Shown: one piece after another, positions 10,316-19,464 of the stretch
Layout: every line of letters starts with the position of its first letter
Numbering within the stretch: position 1 is the stretch's first letter
Source: Bacteroidota bacterium
GTDB taxonomy: Bacteria > Bacteroidota > Bacteroidia > Sphingobacteriales > Sphingobacteriaceae
Assembly (NCBI GenBank): GCA_013288685.1
Contig: JABDBM010000004.1
Coordinates: 42,502-106,501 of the forward strand
DNA length: 64,000 nt
Direction: 5' to 3'
Notes under the pieces: model-generated
Seen by the model: the letters and a program-made list of their open reading frames with translations, nothing else
Told to the model about the DNA's origin: nothing
Databases searched by the model: none
Program-made: the position numbers and the translations under genes

Positions 10316-10463
10316 TGGGTTAATGGTTTTAGTATGATTAAAATTGGTTCACTAAAGGTATAAAAATTCCATTTGTAAACAGAATAGTATTTCGTGATGC
10401 CATACAACATTTATACTACAACTTCGGATAATACATTGAATTTAAGTTTATTGTATTTAAAAT

Positions 10464-10498
10464 AAAAAAGCCACCCGCTTATGCAGATGGCTTTTTTT
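10464..10498 (-). terminator. Rho-independent terminator of the small secreted protein gene
   Basis: AAAAAAGCCACCCGCTTATGCAGATGGCTTTTTTT hairpin with flanking A/T runs, just past the stop at 10514. Confidence 0.75.
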
Positions 10499-10513
10499 GT
10501 TTTAAATGAGGAG

Positions 10514-10750
10514 TTAGTGTTTATCTTCCACCTTCTTTGTTGTTTTCACCATGTGGCCATTCACTTCAGTTTTATGTTTTACTTTATAACCATTATAGCG
10601 TTTGTGCCTGCTAAAGGTGTTGTGTACTTTTTCCCCTATGGTAGAAGTCTTTCTTACCTTTTCCTTCTCTTTATCTTTATGTTCTGTTTGTGCAAAGGCT
10701 GTTAAGCCAATTGTACAAACCATTACTAATACTGCAATTATTTTTTTCAT
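10514..10750 (-). CDS. small secreted Lys/His-rich hypothetical protein
   Basis: Signal peptide MKKIIAVLVMVCTIGLTAFAQ; start placed at the internal Met of ORF 10514..10783. Confidence 0.6.
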   Translation of the reverse strand: MKKIIAVLVMVCTIGLTAFAQTEHKDKEKEKVRKTSTIGEKVHNTFSRHKRYNGYKVKHKTEVNGHMVKTTKKVEDKH

Positions 10751-10876
10751 GATTTTGATGTTTATTTCTTTATAAACCATCAATAATGAAAAATGTTTTA
10801 CTTTAAGTTAATGTTAGAAATTAGAGGCTGGAGATTAGAAAAAAGTAATGTTAGAACTGTCTCTAATCTTTACCTA

Positions 10877-11947
10877 TCAATCAACAATCAAAATAGATTC
10901 TTCTGGAACCGCGATTACCTTTGCAACAGCAACCGGCGCATTTACATACTCGGCAAAAAACTGCTTTTTCGAGTCGCGGTATGAGCTTACAGCACCTATC
11001 ATACTCATAAATTTGATATAATACCAGGCAGTATCAACCTGGTAAGCCTTAAAGCCTGAACGGGCGCTATTGGGAAACAGGTGATGGTTATTATGCCATT
11101 CGCCAGCCACAAAACCCGGCCATATCTGGTTGATCGACATATCTTCGCGGTTATGATCTACTCCATCGCGGCGTTTATCCTTGCCTTTGCCGTGCCCTTC
11201 ATAATTAAAGGTACGCACGCCCACTGCCCAAAACCCAGCTGCAGCAAACATGGTGCAAGCAAGCGGAAAACCCCCGATTAAAAAGAACGCTGTAAACCAA
11301 AAGCCCCAGTTAAGCACAATAGCCAGCATGGTGCGGCCAGGGTTGCAAATGGTACCAAACTTTTGATATTGTGCGTAGGTATTGGGGGTAATTCCAACAT
11401 GATCCATTAAAGTTACACAGCGTGCATAGTCCTTTTCGCTCATGTTACGGTTTATTGGCTGGTGGTTTACATCGGCCAGAAAACAATACAGGAAGCCGCC
11501 ATTGGCATTATATGGGTCGCCGGGCTGGTCGGACAGTGCATGGTGCACATGATGCGATACAGCGTATATCTCTTCGGGAATAATACGTAATGTTAAATTT
11601 TGCGTAAAAAACCGCCAGAATTTGTTGCGAAATTTATAAGCACTATGCGTGCAATAACGGTGATGCCAGACGGTACCATGGGAGCCCATGACAATCATAC
11701 TGTAACAAAACGCGATAATGAGATGAGTAATTGTCAGGTACTTAAATACAAACAATACAAAAAAAGGAGCAAGACATGCGACTAACATCCAGCTGGTAAA
11801 AGAAAGCCAGTTTTTTTTATCCTTGAAAATATTTAACCTGGAAAAAAATTCTTTGAAAATTTGATTTTGGGTTGGTTTTGTTAGTTCACCATTGGTATCT
11901 CTCCAGCCATACGAGGGCGGTTCGAGTACATTTTTTAAAAAAGTCAT
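10877..11947 (-). CDS. acyl-CoA (fatty acid) desaturase
   Basis: Histidine boxes HHRYCTH, HHVHH, HNNHH. Confidence 0.9.
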   Translation of the reverse strand: MTFLKNVLEPPSYGWRDTNGELTKPTQNQIFKEFFSRLNIFKDKKNWLSFTSWMLVACLAPFFVLFVFKYLTITHLIIAFCYSMIVMGSHGTVWHHRYCTHSAYKFRNKFWRFFTQNLTLRIIPEEIYAVSHHVHHALSDQPGDPYNANGGFLYCFLADVNHQPINRNMSEKDYARCVTLMDHVGITPNTYAQYQKFGTICNPGRTMLAIVLNWGFWFTAFFLIGGFPLACTMFAAAGFWAVGVRTFNYEGHGKGKDKRRDGVDHNREDMSINQIWPGFVAGEWHNNHHLFPNSARSGFKAYQVDTAWYYIKFMSMIGAVSSYRDSKKQFFAEYVNAPVAVAKVIAVPEESILIVD

Positions 11948-12200
11948 TAAATGGGGGAGATCAGTTTTTATGTTTATAACCGTATCTTAATGATAACGTA
12001 CTAAAGGTAGACTAAATTACTTAAACATGACAATAAATAAAACATTTTTAATATATATGATCCTTAGATGATTAGAGGTTGGAGATTAGAGATTAGACGA
12101 TAGTCATAGCCGGAAAAGGGCGTGAAGAGCATCGGAAAAGTGAGTAAAGCCTGAAAACGGGATAATTTGCCACAGCCATCAGCATACCACTCCTGCGCTT

Positions 12201-12278
12201 ATTTAAACTAATTCTAAATAATATTTTGAAATCCAAAGCCGCGTTATATCTTTGCGCTTAATTAGACTTAATCTAAAT
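12201..12278 (+). promoter_or_regulatory. Bacteroidota-type promoter (TTTG-N18-TATCTTTG) bracketed by two Fur-box-like palindromes
   Basis: ATTTAAACTAATTCTAAAT at 12201-12219; AATTAGACTTAATCTAAAT at 12260-12278; TTTG 12225-12228; TATCTTTG 12247-12254. Confidence 0.6.
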
Positions 12279-12285
12279 AAAAGCA

Positions 12286-14724
12286 ATGAAAAAACTCGAC
12301 ACCATAGTTCTTAAACTGACTTTCTTTATCTTAATCCTCTGCAATACCGTTAAAGCGGACGACCTTACCAGCGGTAAAATATCTGGAACAATCACAACAT
12401 CCGACGGCAAGCCAGCAGCGTTTGTAACCGTAGCCATTAAAGAAATAAACAGGGCAACCGTTACCGCTGACGACGGCAGCTTTGTAATCACCAATATTAA
12501 GGCCGGCAATTATACTTTGGTCGTTTCATTTATCGGCGCAAAAAGCCAGGAAAAGTATATTACCGTAACGGCGTCAAAAATTACAACAGCAAACTTTATC
12601 CTTTCCGAAAACTCATCGCAACTAAATGAGGTAATCATAAGTGCGAATAAAAGGCCCAAGCCAGTATCGGCAGACAAAGCGAATATCCGCTCTCTTGATC
12701 TTCCTCAAAGTACCGGGACGGTAAACAGCCGCGTTATTGAAGACCAGCAAATTAACCGCCTGGGCGATGCCGTTAAAAACGTAAGCGGCGTTTCGTTAAC
12801 GCAAACACGGGGAGGCGTAGGCGAAACGTTTTCGGCTCGCGGATACAGCATTGGTATAACCGGCGCATCGGGCAGTATTTTTAAGGATGGCGTGCTGACC
12901 AATACGGCAGGTTTCCCTGAAGCCAGCACACTGGAATCGGTAGAAATCCTGAAAGGTAGCGCGGCGCTGCTTTATGGCAACGTCTCGGGCGGGCTTATTA
13001 TTAATATGGTTACTAAAAAACCTAAGTTTGATTACGGTGGCGAGGTTTCCATGCGGTATGGAAGCTACAATATGTTTAAACCAAGCTTTGATGTTTACGG
13101 GCCGGTTAGCGAAAACACGGCTTTCAGATTGATAGGCGTTTATGAAAACGATGGTAGTTACCGCAACCATGTGTATACCATACGGAAATATGTAAACCCC
13201 TCTTTATTGTTTAACCTGGGCAAAAAAACTACGTTGCTGGTTGAGGGGGATTATTTGCGTGAAAGTCTGACGCCTGATTTCGGTATAGGATCGTTAAATA
13301 ACGGGAGGGCTATTCCAACTATGGTGGCGCGATCTCAATACATTAATACTTCATGGGCTTACAGCCACATGAACCAGTTTTCGGGAATGGCAACTTTAAA
13401 CCATCAGTTTAATGATAACTGGCATTTAAATGCGATCATATCCGGACAAGGTACTGATATTGATTCGTACCAGGCCAGTTTACCCAATACCGTAAGTGCA
13501 ACCGGCGAATGGAGCAGGGGGCTGGCCCGTGCAAACACCGTTGAAAATGATTATACAGGGCAAGTGAATTTAACAGGAAAATTCACTACCGGAACAGTAA
13601 GCCATCAGGTATTAATTGGAACGGATGCCACCAAAGTGCTAAATATCACCAACGGATACAGTATTAATGGCAAAAACATCAGCACCTATGTTTATGATAA
13701 GATAAACACCATCGACCTGACCAAGTATACACAACGTACAGATATTCCAAATGCTTTGGATACATCGCGCACCACAGCGCCGGTTTACCGTTTGGGCGCT
13801 TATGCCCAGGACCTGGTAAGTATCACCAATAAAATAAAAGTGCTGGCCGGAATAAGATGGTCGTGGCAGCAAACTTATCAAACCAATATTCAATACCTGC
13901 TGACACAAACATCGGCCGGCGGCACGGCCATAACCCGGTACGACCGGGCGTTTACGCCGAAAGTGGCATTTATTTATGAGCCGACTACAAACAACTCGTT
14001 CTATTTAAGTTACAGTAATAACTTTATGGTGAACAGCGGCACTGATGTAAATACGGGGCAGGGCCTGAAGCCCTCGCTGGTAAACCAGTACGAGGCCGGT
14101 TCAAAAAACGAACTGTTCGACGGCAAAATTATAGCTAATGTAAGCGTGTACCGCATTATTAACAGCAACCTGGCCGTTGTAGCGCCTTTTAAAGCCGACG
14201 GCACCATCAACAGTGACAATACCATAAAACAACTGGATGGAGAAACCACCAGCGATGGTGTTGATGTAGATATAACGGGACACCTTTCAAAAAACTTTTA
14301 TTTTATTACCGGCTATTCCTATAACAACGCACGGTACACAAAAACAACCGGCTTAAAAGGATCACCGCTATTGGGCGAACGGTTAGTAATTAGCCCGGTG
14401 AGCACTGCCAATGCTACCTTGTTTTATACCTTTACCAATCCGGGGCTTAAAGGATTTAAGGTTGGCGCAACTGCATTTTACACCGGGAACAGGATGGCGG
14501 GCTATAACAACACCGTTGGCCAGGCGCAGGCCTACAGCAGGCTGGTACCGGTTAGCGGCTTTACCACGCTCGATCTTTCGGCCGGGTATACCTATAAAAA
14601 AATATCGCTGCTGGCAAGTGTAACTAATGTAACCAATACGCTGAATTATTTGATACACGATAATTATAGCATTACACCTATTGCACCGCGCCAGTTTTTA
14701 ACGACATTGGCTTACCATTTTTAA
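12286..14724 (+). CDS. TonB-dependent siderophore receptor
   Basis: CarboxypepD-reg-like N-terminus, plug motif (VIEDQQINRLGDAVKNVSGVSLTQTRGGVGETFSARGY), C-terminal ...TTLAYHF. Confidence 0.9.
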   Translation: MKKLDTIVLKLTFFILILCNTVKADDLTSGKISGTITTSDGKPAAFVTVAIKEINRATVTADDGSFVITNIKAGNYTLVVSFIGAKSQEKYITVTASKITTANFILSENSSQLNEVIISANKRPKPVSADKANIRSLDLPQSTGTVNSRVIEDQQINRLGDAVKNVSGVSLTQTRGGVGETFSARGYSIGITGASGSIFKDGVLTNTAGFPEASTLESVEILKGSAALLYGNVSGGLIINMVTKKPKFDYGGEVSMRYGSYNMFKPSFDVYGPVSENTAFRLIGVYENDGSYRNHVYTIRKYVNPSLLFNLGKKTTLLVEGDYLRESLTPDFGIGSLNNGRAIPTMVARSQYINTSWAYSHMNQFSGMATLNHQFNDNWHLNAIISGQGTDIDSYQASLPNTVSATGEWSRGLARANTVENDYTGQVNLTGKFTTGTVSHQVLIGTDATKVLNITNGYSINGKNISTYVYDKINTIDLTKYTQRTDIPNALDTSRTTAPVYRLGAYAQDLVSITNKIKVLAGIRWSWQQTYQTNIQYLLTQTSAGGTAITRYDRAFTPKVAFIYEPTTNNSFYLSYSNNFMVNSGTDVNTGQGLKPSLVNQYEAGSKNELFDGKIIANVSVYRIINSNLAVVAPFKADGTINSDNTIKQLDGETTSDGVDVDITGHLSKNFYFITGYSYNNARYTKTTGLKGSPLLGERLVISPVSTANATLFYTFTNPGLKGFKVGATAFYTGNRMAGYNNTVGQAQAYSRLVPVSGFTTLDLSAGYTYKKISLLASVTNVTNTLNYLIHDNYSITPIAPRQFLTTLAYHF

Positions 14725-14738
14725 CAGAAAGGTAAATC

Positions 14739-17573
14739 CTAATAAATAAAACTTCCATCACCGCGCCTGCGCAACTGTTTACCATTGCGGGTTGGCACGC
14801 CGCTCCATTTTTGCAGGTTGAGCACAAAGCTCACCATCAAATACCTGCTTAGGGCGTTGGTTTTGGTGTCGGTGATGGAAGTTTGGGTAATTACCCGGTT
14901 AATGAAATTGTTCTGGTCGAAAATATCGAATGCCGAGATTCTTAAAATACCATTCTTCCGTTTAAAAAACTCTTGTTCCAGGTAAGCATTCATTACAAAA
15001 GGGTTTTTCGAAACGTTTGAACTTATACCGCTGATATAATTTTTGCTTGCGCTGTAACCAATAGTAAGTGTTCTTGATTTAAGCAGGAAAAACCGGCCAT
15101 CTACGCTTAACGCTGTTGTTTTTATATTACTATTGACGGAGTTCGGTAGGGTGTTATTTGATTTATTAACATCGTACGAAATATAGGGGTTTACTTCCAG
15201 CCAGTCGTTCGGGTCAATTCGCGGACCAAACCGCTCGTTGAAACGCCAACCGGTTACAACGTTCTCGATATTATTGCTCATACCCAACGAGTGGGTATAA
15301 GAGACCAAACCATTCAGCGCCAGGTTGTACGAACGGTCATCCGACTGTTTGGAAATATTGTAATTGGCCAGCATCGAACGGCCGCCGCTCAGGTTTACAT
15401 AATGCGTTTCATACAGGAAACTATGCAACGCCGGCTGCGCCACCTGTACTACGTTGCTCACAATCTGATCTTCGTAAAAGCTGGTATTGATATTGGCGGA
15501 TAAATTCAACTTCGAATTAGGCATGTAATTATTGTAGATGGTATTGATGCTATGCTTAAAGGAAGGTGACAAATCGGGATTACCAAATACCGGACTTTGC
15601 GGGTCGGAATAATCAGGCAATGGTTGTATTTGAGTAAACGTTGGCTCGGTTGGCGCACCTGAATAGTTGATTGATATACGATGTTGCCGCGACCATACGT
15701 ATTGAAACCTGAAAATAGGGATCAGGTAAAAATCATTCCGGTTGGATGATGTGGACTTGCTGATATTTGCCCCTTCCAAATGCGCCGGTATGGCCGTAGC
15801 CCCGATAGACAAATTGTACTTTGTTTTATTTAAACGGTAGTTTAACGATATGCGCGATTCGGTAAAGGAATAGCGGTAAACATTGCTCAACGAGTCGACT
15901 TCCATAGATGTACCATCCGGTCTTATATTGCTGGTGATGGCAGTGTTGTTGTACCCCCTGTAATTGATTTGACCGTTAAATTCCAGTTGCGACAGTTTGC
16001 CCAATGGCTCCACATAGGTAAGGCTGGTGCGGTAGTTTTTGGTGATGTTACTCCTATCCACCGTGCGGTGTACCAGCGAGTCTTTGACCACATTATTCAA
16101 CGAATCTTTATATTGTATTTCAGTATTTTGACCGGTGTTTTGCTGCTGATCGCCATGGGCTAAATTAAACTGGATAGAGATATTGCGGCGCGGTTTCTTA
16201 AAGATGTACTGGTATAAAATAACAGCTCCGTACGTAGGCGTAGAGTTTGTACCGGTTGACATCCCATTGGAAAATTGATTCTGCAAACCTGTTTGGTTAT
16301 ACTGCGTATTGTTGCTGGTATTGCTGCCGGTATAGCTAAAGCTTGGCGTTATGCGCAAAAAATTACTGCTGTCGGGTGTGTATTCCAGTTCGAAACTGGC
16401 AGTGTGGGTTTTATTGTTGTTGGTGCCCGTGCTTTGCCTGCTAAAATCGGTAGTGCCCAGCGAGCTAAAAGTTTGCCCAACGCTGTTGTTTATGGAATTT
16501 ACATCGTTAAAGGTATAGCGGTAGCTGGCATTCACCTGTACTGATTTGCTCCATTGATCGCGATAATTAAATGACGGGCCTCCCGATGTGGTGGTACCCC
16601 CACTCCCACCCGATGTACTGTTCCCGGTTGCTGTGCCGCCGGCGCCGTTTCCGCCGCCGCCTGCTGCTTGCCCGTTGGCCCCGGCATTAAGCCCGGTGCT
16701 GGCCACGCCATTTACCGTATTACGGATATTGCCGATTAGGCCCAGTTGCTCATTGGCATTTATCCGCTGCGCAAACAGCCGTTCGTCGTACCGGTCATCA
16801 TCTCCCGCACTGGCGGTGGCACGCACAATATTGCCAACCGATCTATCGGCACGAGTGGTAATATTCAATACTTTAGTGGGGTCGCCGTCTTTAATGCCTG
16901 TGCGGCCGGACTGGTCGCCGTAGTCGTCAACAATTTGAATTTTCTCTACGATGTCAGCTGGCAGGGTTTGAATGGCCTGCGCTACGTCGCCACCTGCGTA
17001 ATCTTTTCCATTAAGCCGGGCCTTGGTTACCTGCTGGCCCTGGTGGGTTAAGGTGCCGTCGGAACCGACTTCCATTCCCTCCATCTTTTTTAGCAGTTCA
17101 TCAACTGTTGCATTTTCGCGTACTTTATAATCGCTGGCGCGGTATTCAACGGTATCTGTTTTATAAGTAATGCTGGGCGCGCCGTTAATTTTAACCTCTT
17201 TCAGCATATTCACATCGTTTTTTAAAACCACCGGATCTAAAATTATCCGTTTTACCGCATCATTGTTTAAATACCGCCTTACCGAAGTGGCCAGCCCTAT
17301 TGATTTTATGGTGATGACAAAGGTGGCCATTTTTACATTTTTAAACACAAAAACGCCATCCTCGTTGGTAGCAGCATGCAACGTGTCCCTTTTGGACACC
17401 AGCGTTATGGTGGCGCCAATAACAGTTAGGCCATCGAGGCCTTTAACAATGCCGCTTACTTCGCGCAGCGGTAATGGTGGCGGCGCTTGTGTTTGCGGCC
17501 TGGAACGTGCCTGTTGTGCAAACAAGCCGGCAGAAAGCAGTATCAGTAAACTTGTAATAATTATGCGGCTCAT
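14739..17573 (-). CDS. outer membrane beta-barrel protein (CarboxypepD-reg-like plus TonB-receptor-like barrel)
   Basis: SGIVKGLDGLTVIGATITLVSK N-domain; paralogous to 36169..39027 (DTVEYRASDYKVRENATVDELLKKMEGMEV). Confidence 0.85.
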   Translation of the reverse strand: MSRIIITSLLILLSAGLFAQQARSRPQTQAPPPLPLREVSGIVKGLDGLTVIGATITLVSKRDTLHAATNEDGVFVFKNVKMATFVITIKSIGLATSVRRYLNNDAVKRIILDPVVLKNDVNMLKEVKINGAPSITYKTDTVEYRASDYKVRENATVDELLKKMEGMEVGSDGTLTHQGQQVTKARLNGKDYAGGDVAQAIQTLPADIVEKIQIVDDYGDQSGRTGIKDGDPTKVLNITTRADRSVGNIVRATASAGDDDRYDERLFAQRINANEQLGLIGNIRNTVNGVASTGLNAGANGQAAGGGGNGAGGTATGNSTSGGSGGTTTSGGPSFNYRDQWSKSVQVNASYRYTFNDVNSINNSVGQTFSSLGTTDFSRQSTGTNNNKTHTASFELEYTPDSSNFLRITPSFSYTGSNTSNNTQYNQTGLQNQFSNGMSTGTNSTPTYGAVILYQYIFKKPRRNISIQFNLAHGDQQQNTGQNTEIQYKDSLNNVVKDSLVHRTVDRSNITKNYRTSLTYVEPLGKLSQLEFNGQINYRGYNNTAITSNIRPDGTSMEVDSLSNVYRYSFTESRISLNYRLNKTKYNLSIGATAIPAHLEGANISKSTSSNRNDFYLIPIFRFQYVWSRQHRISINYSGAPTEPTFTQIQPLPDYSDPQSPVFGNPDLSPSFKHSINTIYNNYMPNSKLNLSANINTSFYEDQIVSNVVQVAQPALHSFLYETHYVNLSGGRSMLANYNISKQSDDRSYNLALNGLVSYTHSLGMSNNIENVVTGWRFNERFGPRIDPNDWLEVNPYISYDVNKSNNTLPNSVNSNIKTTALSVDGRFFLLKSRTLTIGYSASKNYISGISSNVSKNPFVMNAYLEQEFFKRKNGILRISAFDIFDQNNFINRVITQTSITDTKTNALSRYLMVSFVLNLQKWSGVPTRNGKQLRRRGDGSFIY

Positions 17574-17604
17574 GTAATGGGGTATCTAATAGGGGTTCGG
17601 AGTA

Positions 17605-18480
17605 TTATTTCGTCGCTAAAGTGTATTTGGCCCAAAAATCTGTTGGGGTAGTTAAGTCGGCAAAGTCAATATTATTACTTGCTCCACCGCTGTTTCTGCC
17701 ACCTGCACCGCCACCCCTTCTGCCACCACCACCTCCTCCGAAACCGCCACCTCCGCCGCCAAATCCGCCCCCGCCATTATCGCCGCCAGCTGCAAGGCCT
17801 TTAAATGCGCCACCCATGTTAACCTGCAAACCGTTTACTTTAATATTGTAGGCAATTTCTTTGATGCTATCGGGCGATATACCCAACACCTTTAGCGGGA
17901 TTGCCAGTTCATAACTGTAATTCCCCAGAGTATCATAACCTATCGCCACTTTAATCCCATACTCGTTGTAGATGGAGATCAGCGTATCGTCCATATCTTT
18001 AAACCCTAAAACCTTAATCTCTTTGGCTGATGAAATGAATTGTCTGTGCGCCGCATTAATGGCAGCGGTATCCGGTGCATCAGTTTGCGCCGCGCCACTG
18101 CGGCTGCCTCTTTGTCCGCGCCCACGGCCTGCCCGTGATATTACCGGGTAAGTAAGGCTATAGGCGTTTTTATCTTTCTTCTTCCCCGCCGTGTTAATCG
18201 TTAGTGTTATCCCGCCTGCCGCAATTTTGGTATTGTTACCCGCATCGGTTGAGGTTACTGCCAGGTACAGGTATTTTTCGTTATTAGATATGGTGTAAAA
18301 CAACCGGGTGCTTTTATTATAAGCCTGGAAGGAGTCTTCCCACTCATTAATCCTGCCGTCAATTTTGACACCAGCAGGCGCCCAAATACTGGTGGCCTGC
18401 ACATCCTTTAAATGCGATTGCGCAAATAGTTGATAACCTGAGAGCAAGAATAAAATTGTGAAGAGGCTATTTTTTTTCAT
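17605..18480 (-). CDS. secreted protein with CBM9/DOMON-like fold and Gly-rich insertion
   Basis: Signal peptide; KIDGRINEWEDSFQAYNKSTRLFYTISNNEKYLYLAV; GGGGFGGGGGGFGGGGGGRRGGG insert. Confidence 0.6.
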   Translation of the reverse strand: MKKNSLFTILFLLSGYQLFAQSHLKDVQATSIWAPAGVKIDGRINEWEDSFQAYNKSTRLFYTISNNEKYLYLAVTSTDAGNNTKIAAGGITLTINTAGKKKDKNAYSLTYPVISRAGRGRGQRGSRSGAAQTDAPDTAAINAAHRQFISSAKEIKVLGFKDMDDTLISIYNEYGIKVAIGYDTLGNYSYELAIPLKVLGISPDSIKEIAYNIKVNGLQVNMGGAFKGLAAGGDNGGGGFGGGGGGFGGGGGGRRGGGAGGRNSGGASNNIDFADLTTPTDFWAKYTLATK

Positions 18481-18725
18481 CGGGGTATTTATTTAATCAT
18501 CAAAAACAACTATGGTGTAAAATGCATTACTGACTACATAGATACACGGAAGTTTAATTGCTTTTTTTATGTATTAGAATTGTTGCAGAGAGGAGCGGGA
18601 GTCGGGAATCCCGATAACTATCGGGGCGGAAAAGTCCGTGAGTCCGAAAGAAGCTGCAAGGGGTGTTGGATTGAGAGATTATATTCGCTAAAACTCTTGC
18701 GGCTAATGGTTCAAGCTATTCATTA

Positions 18726-18899
18726 TTAAAGTTCGTCTGTGAGAGGTTGAAGGGGTGGTCGAAGGTTTTTTTTCAGCTCTCGCCATAACGCAAATTGGGC
18801 TTCATTATCCTCCAGTGCAATTCGCAGGCGTTCTTCTGGCGGTTTGGCAAGCCAAATCTTCAAATGTATTTTTTTTATTTCGGGCGAAGTATCTTCCAT
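18726..18899 (-). CDS. 57-aa hypothetical protein paired with the adjacent nucleotidyltransferase
   Basis: ORF below the track cutoff: MEDTSPEIKKIHLKIWLAKPPEERLRIALEDNEAQFALWRELKKNLRPPLQPLTDEL; starts 4 nt after the NTase stop. Confidence 0.6.
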   Translation of the reverse strand: MEDTSPEIKKIHLKIWLAKPPEERLRIALEDNEAQFALWRELKKNLRPPLQPLTDEL

Positions 18900-18903
18900 C
18901 AGG

Positions 18904-19428
18904 CTATAGCAAGTTAAATGTATTCAAATTTAATTCATTTACCCAATAATGCACGTAATCCAATTGTAGCTCAGGAATCAAAGATAGGTTTTTTATATCT
19001 TCCATTTGTATTGCGTTTTGCCAATCCTGTATCCATATCAGCTTTGAAATCAGCAAATCCTCCAGCGAAACTGCGTAAACCGGAGTTCCATAAAAATCAG
19101 TTTTCAGCCTTCGTTCAAATTCAGTTTGCCGGTAGATATTTTTTTTTAGGATAACGAAGTCAGCCTTAAAACCTGACCTGTGGTCAATGATATTGAATAG
19201 GCTTTGCCTGTTTATGGCGTCGAGCGCAGCTTCTTTACTGCAATAATAGCCGTCTTTAAAAAAATCAATAAGACCGTCAACATCTCCAGCCTGTAAGTTC
19301 ACTACAAAATCGATGTCGCGGGTGGCCCGGGGAAGTGTATACAAACTCATGGCAAAACTTCCCGATAACATATAGGGGATATTATTTGCTTCGAAATAGG
19401 CTATTATCTTTTTAAAAAATTCAAGCAT
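18904..19428 (-). CDS. nucleotidyltransferase (AbiEii/MNT-like)
   Basis: GSFAMSLYTLPRATRDIDFVV NTase signature; C-terminal SLEDLLISKLIWIQDWQ. Confidence 0.75.
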   Translation of the reverse strand: MLEFFKKIIAYFEANNIPYMLSGSFAMSLYTLPRATRDIDFVVNLQAGDVDGLIDFFKDGYYCSKEAALDAINRQSLFNIIDHRSGFKADFVILKKNIYRQTEFERRLKTDFYGTPVYAVSLEDLLISKLIWIQDWQNAIQMEDIKNLSLIPELQLDYVHYWVNELNLNTFNLL

Positions 19429-19464
19429 TGCTTAAATGTAGAAATTTATTGTAAATGTCGCTGA

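Noticed and set aside
12796-13170. 124-aa minus-strand ORF within the TonB receptor gene
   Set aside because: Opposite-strand shadow ORF of a strong CDS; no family signal.
17690-17785. Apparent short tandem repeat that could resemble an array
   Set aside because: Codes for the Gly-rich tract; irregular period and no spacers, so not CRISPR.
17621-17851. Pro-rich plus-strand ORF (PPPPPPKPPPPPPNPPPP)
   Set aside because: Antisense translation of the Gly-rich region of 17605..18480; low-complexity artefact.
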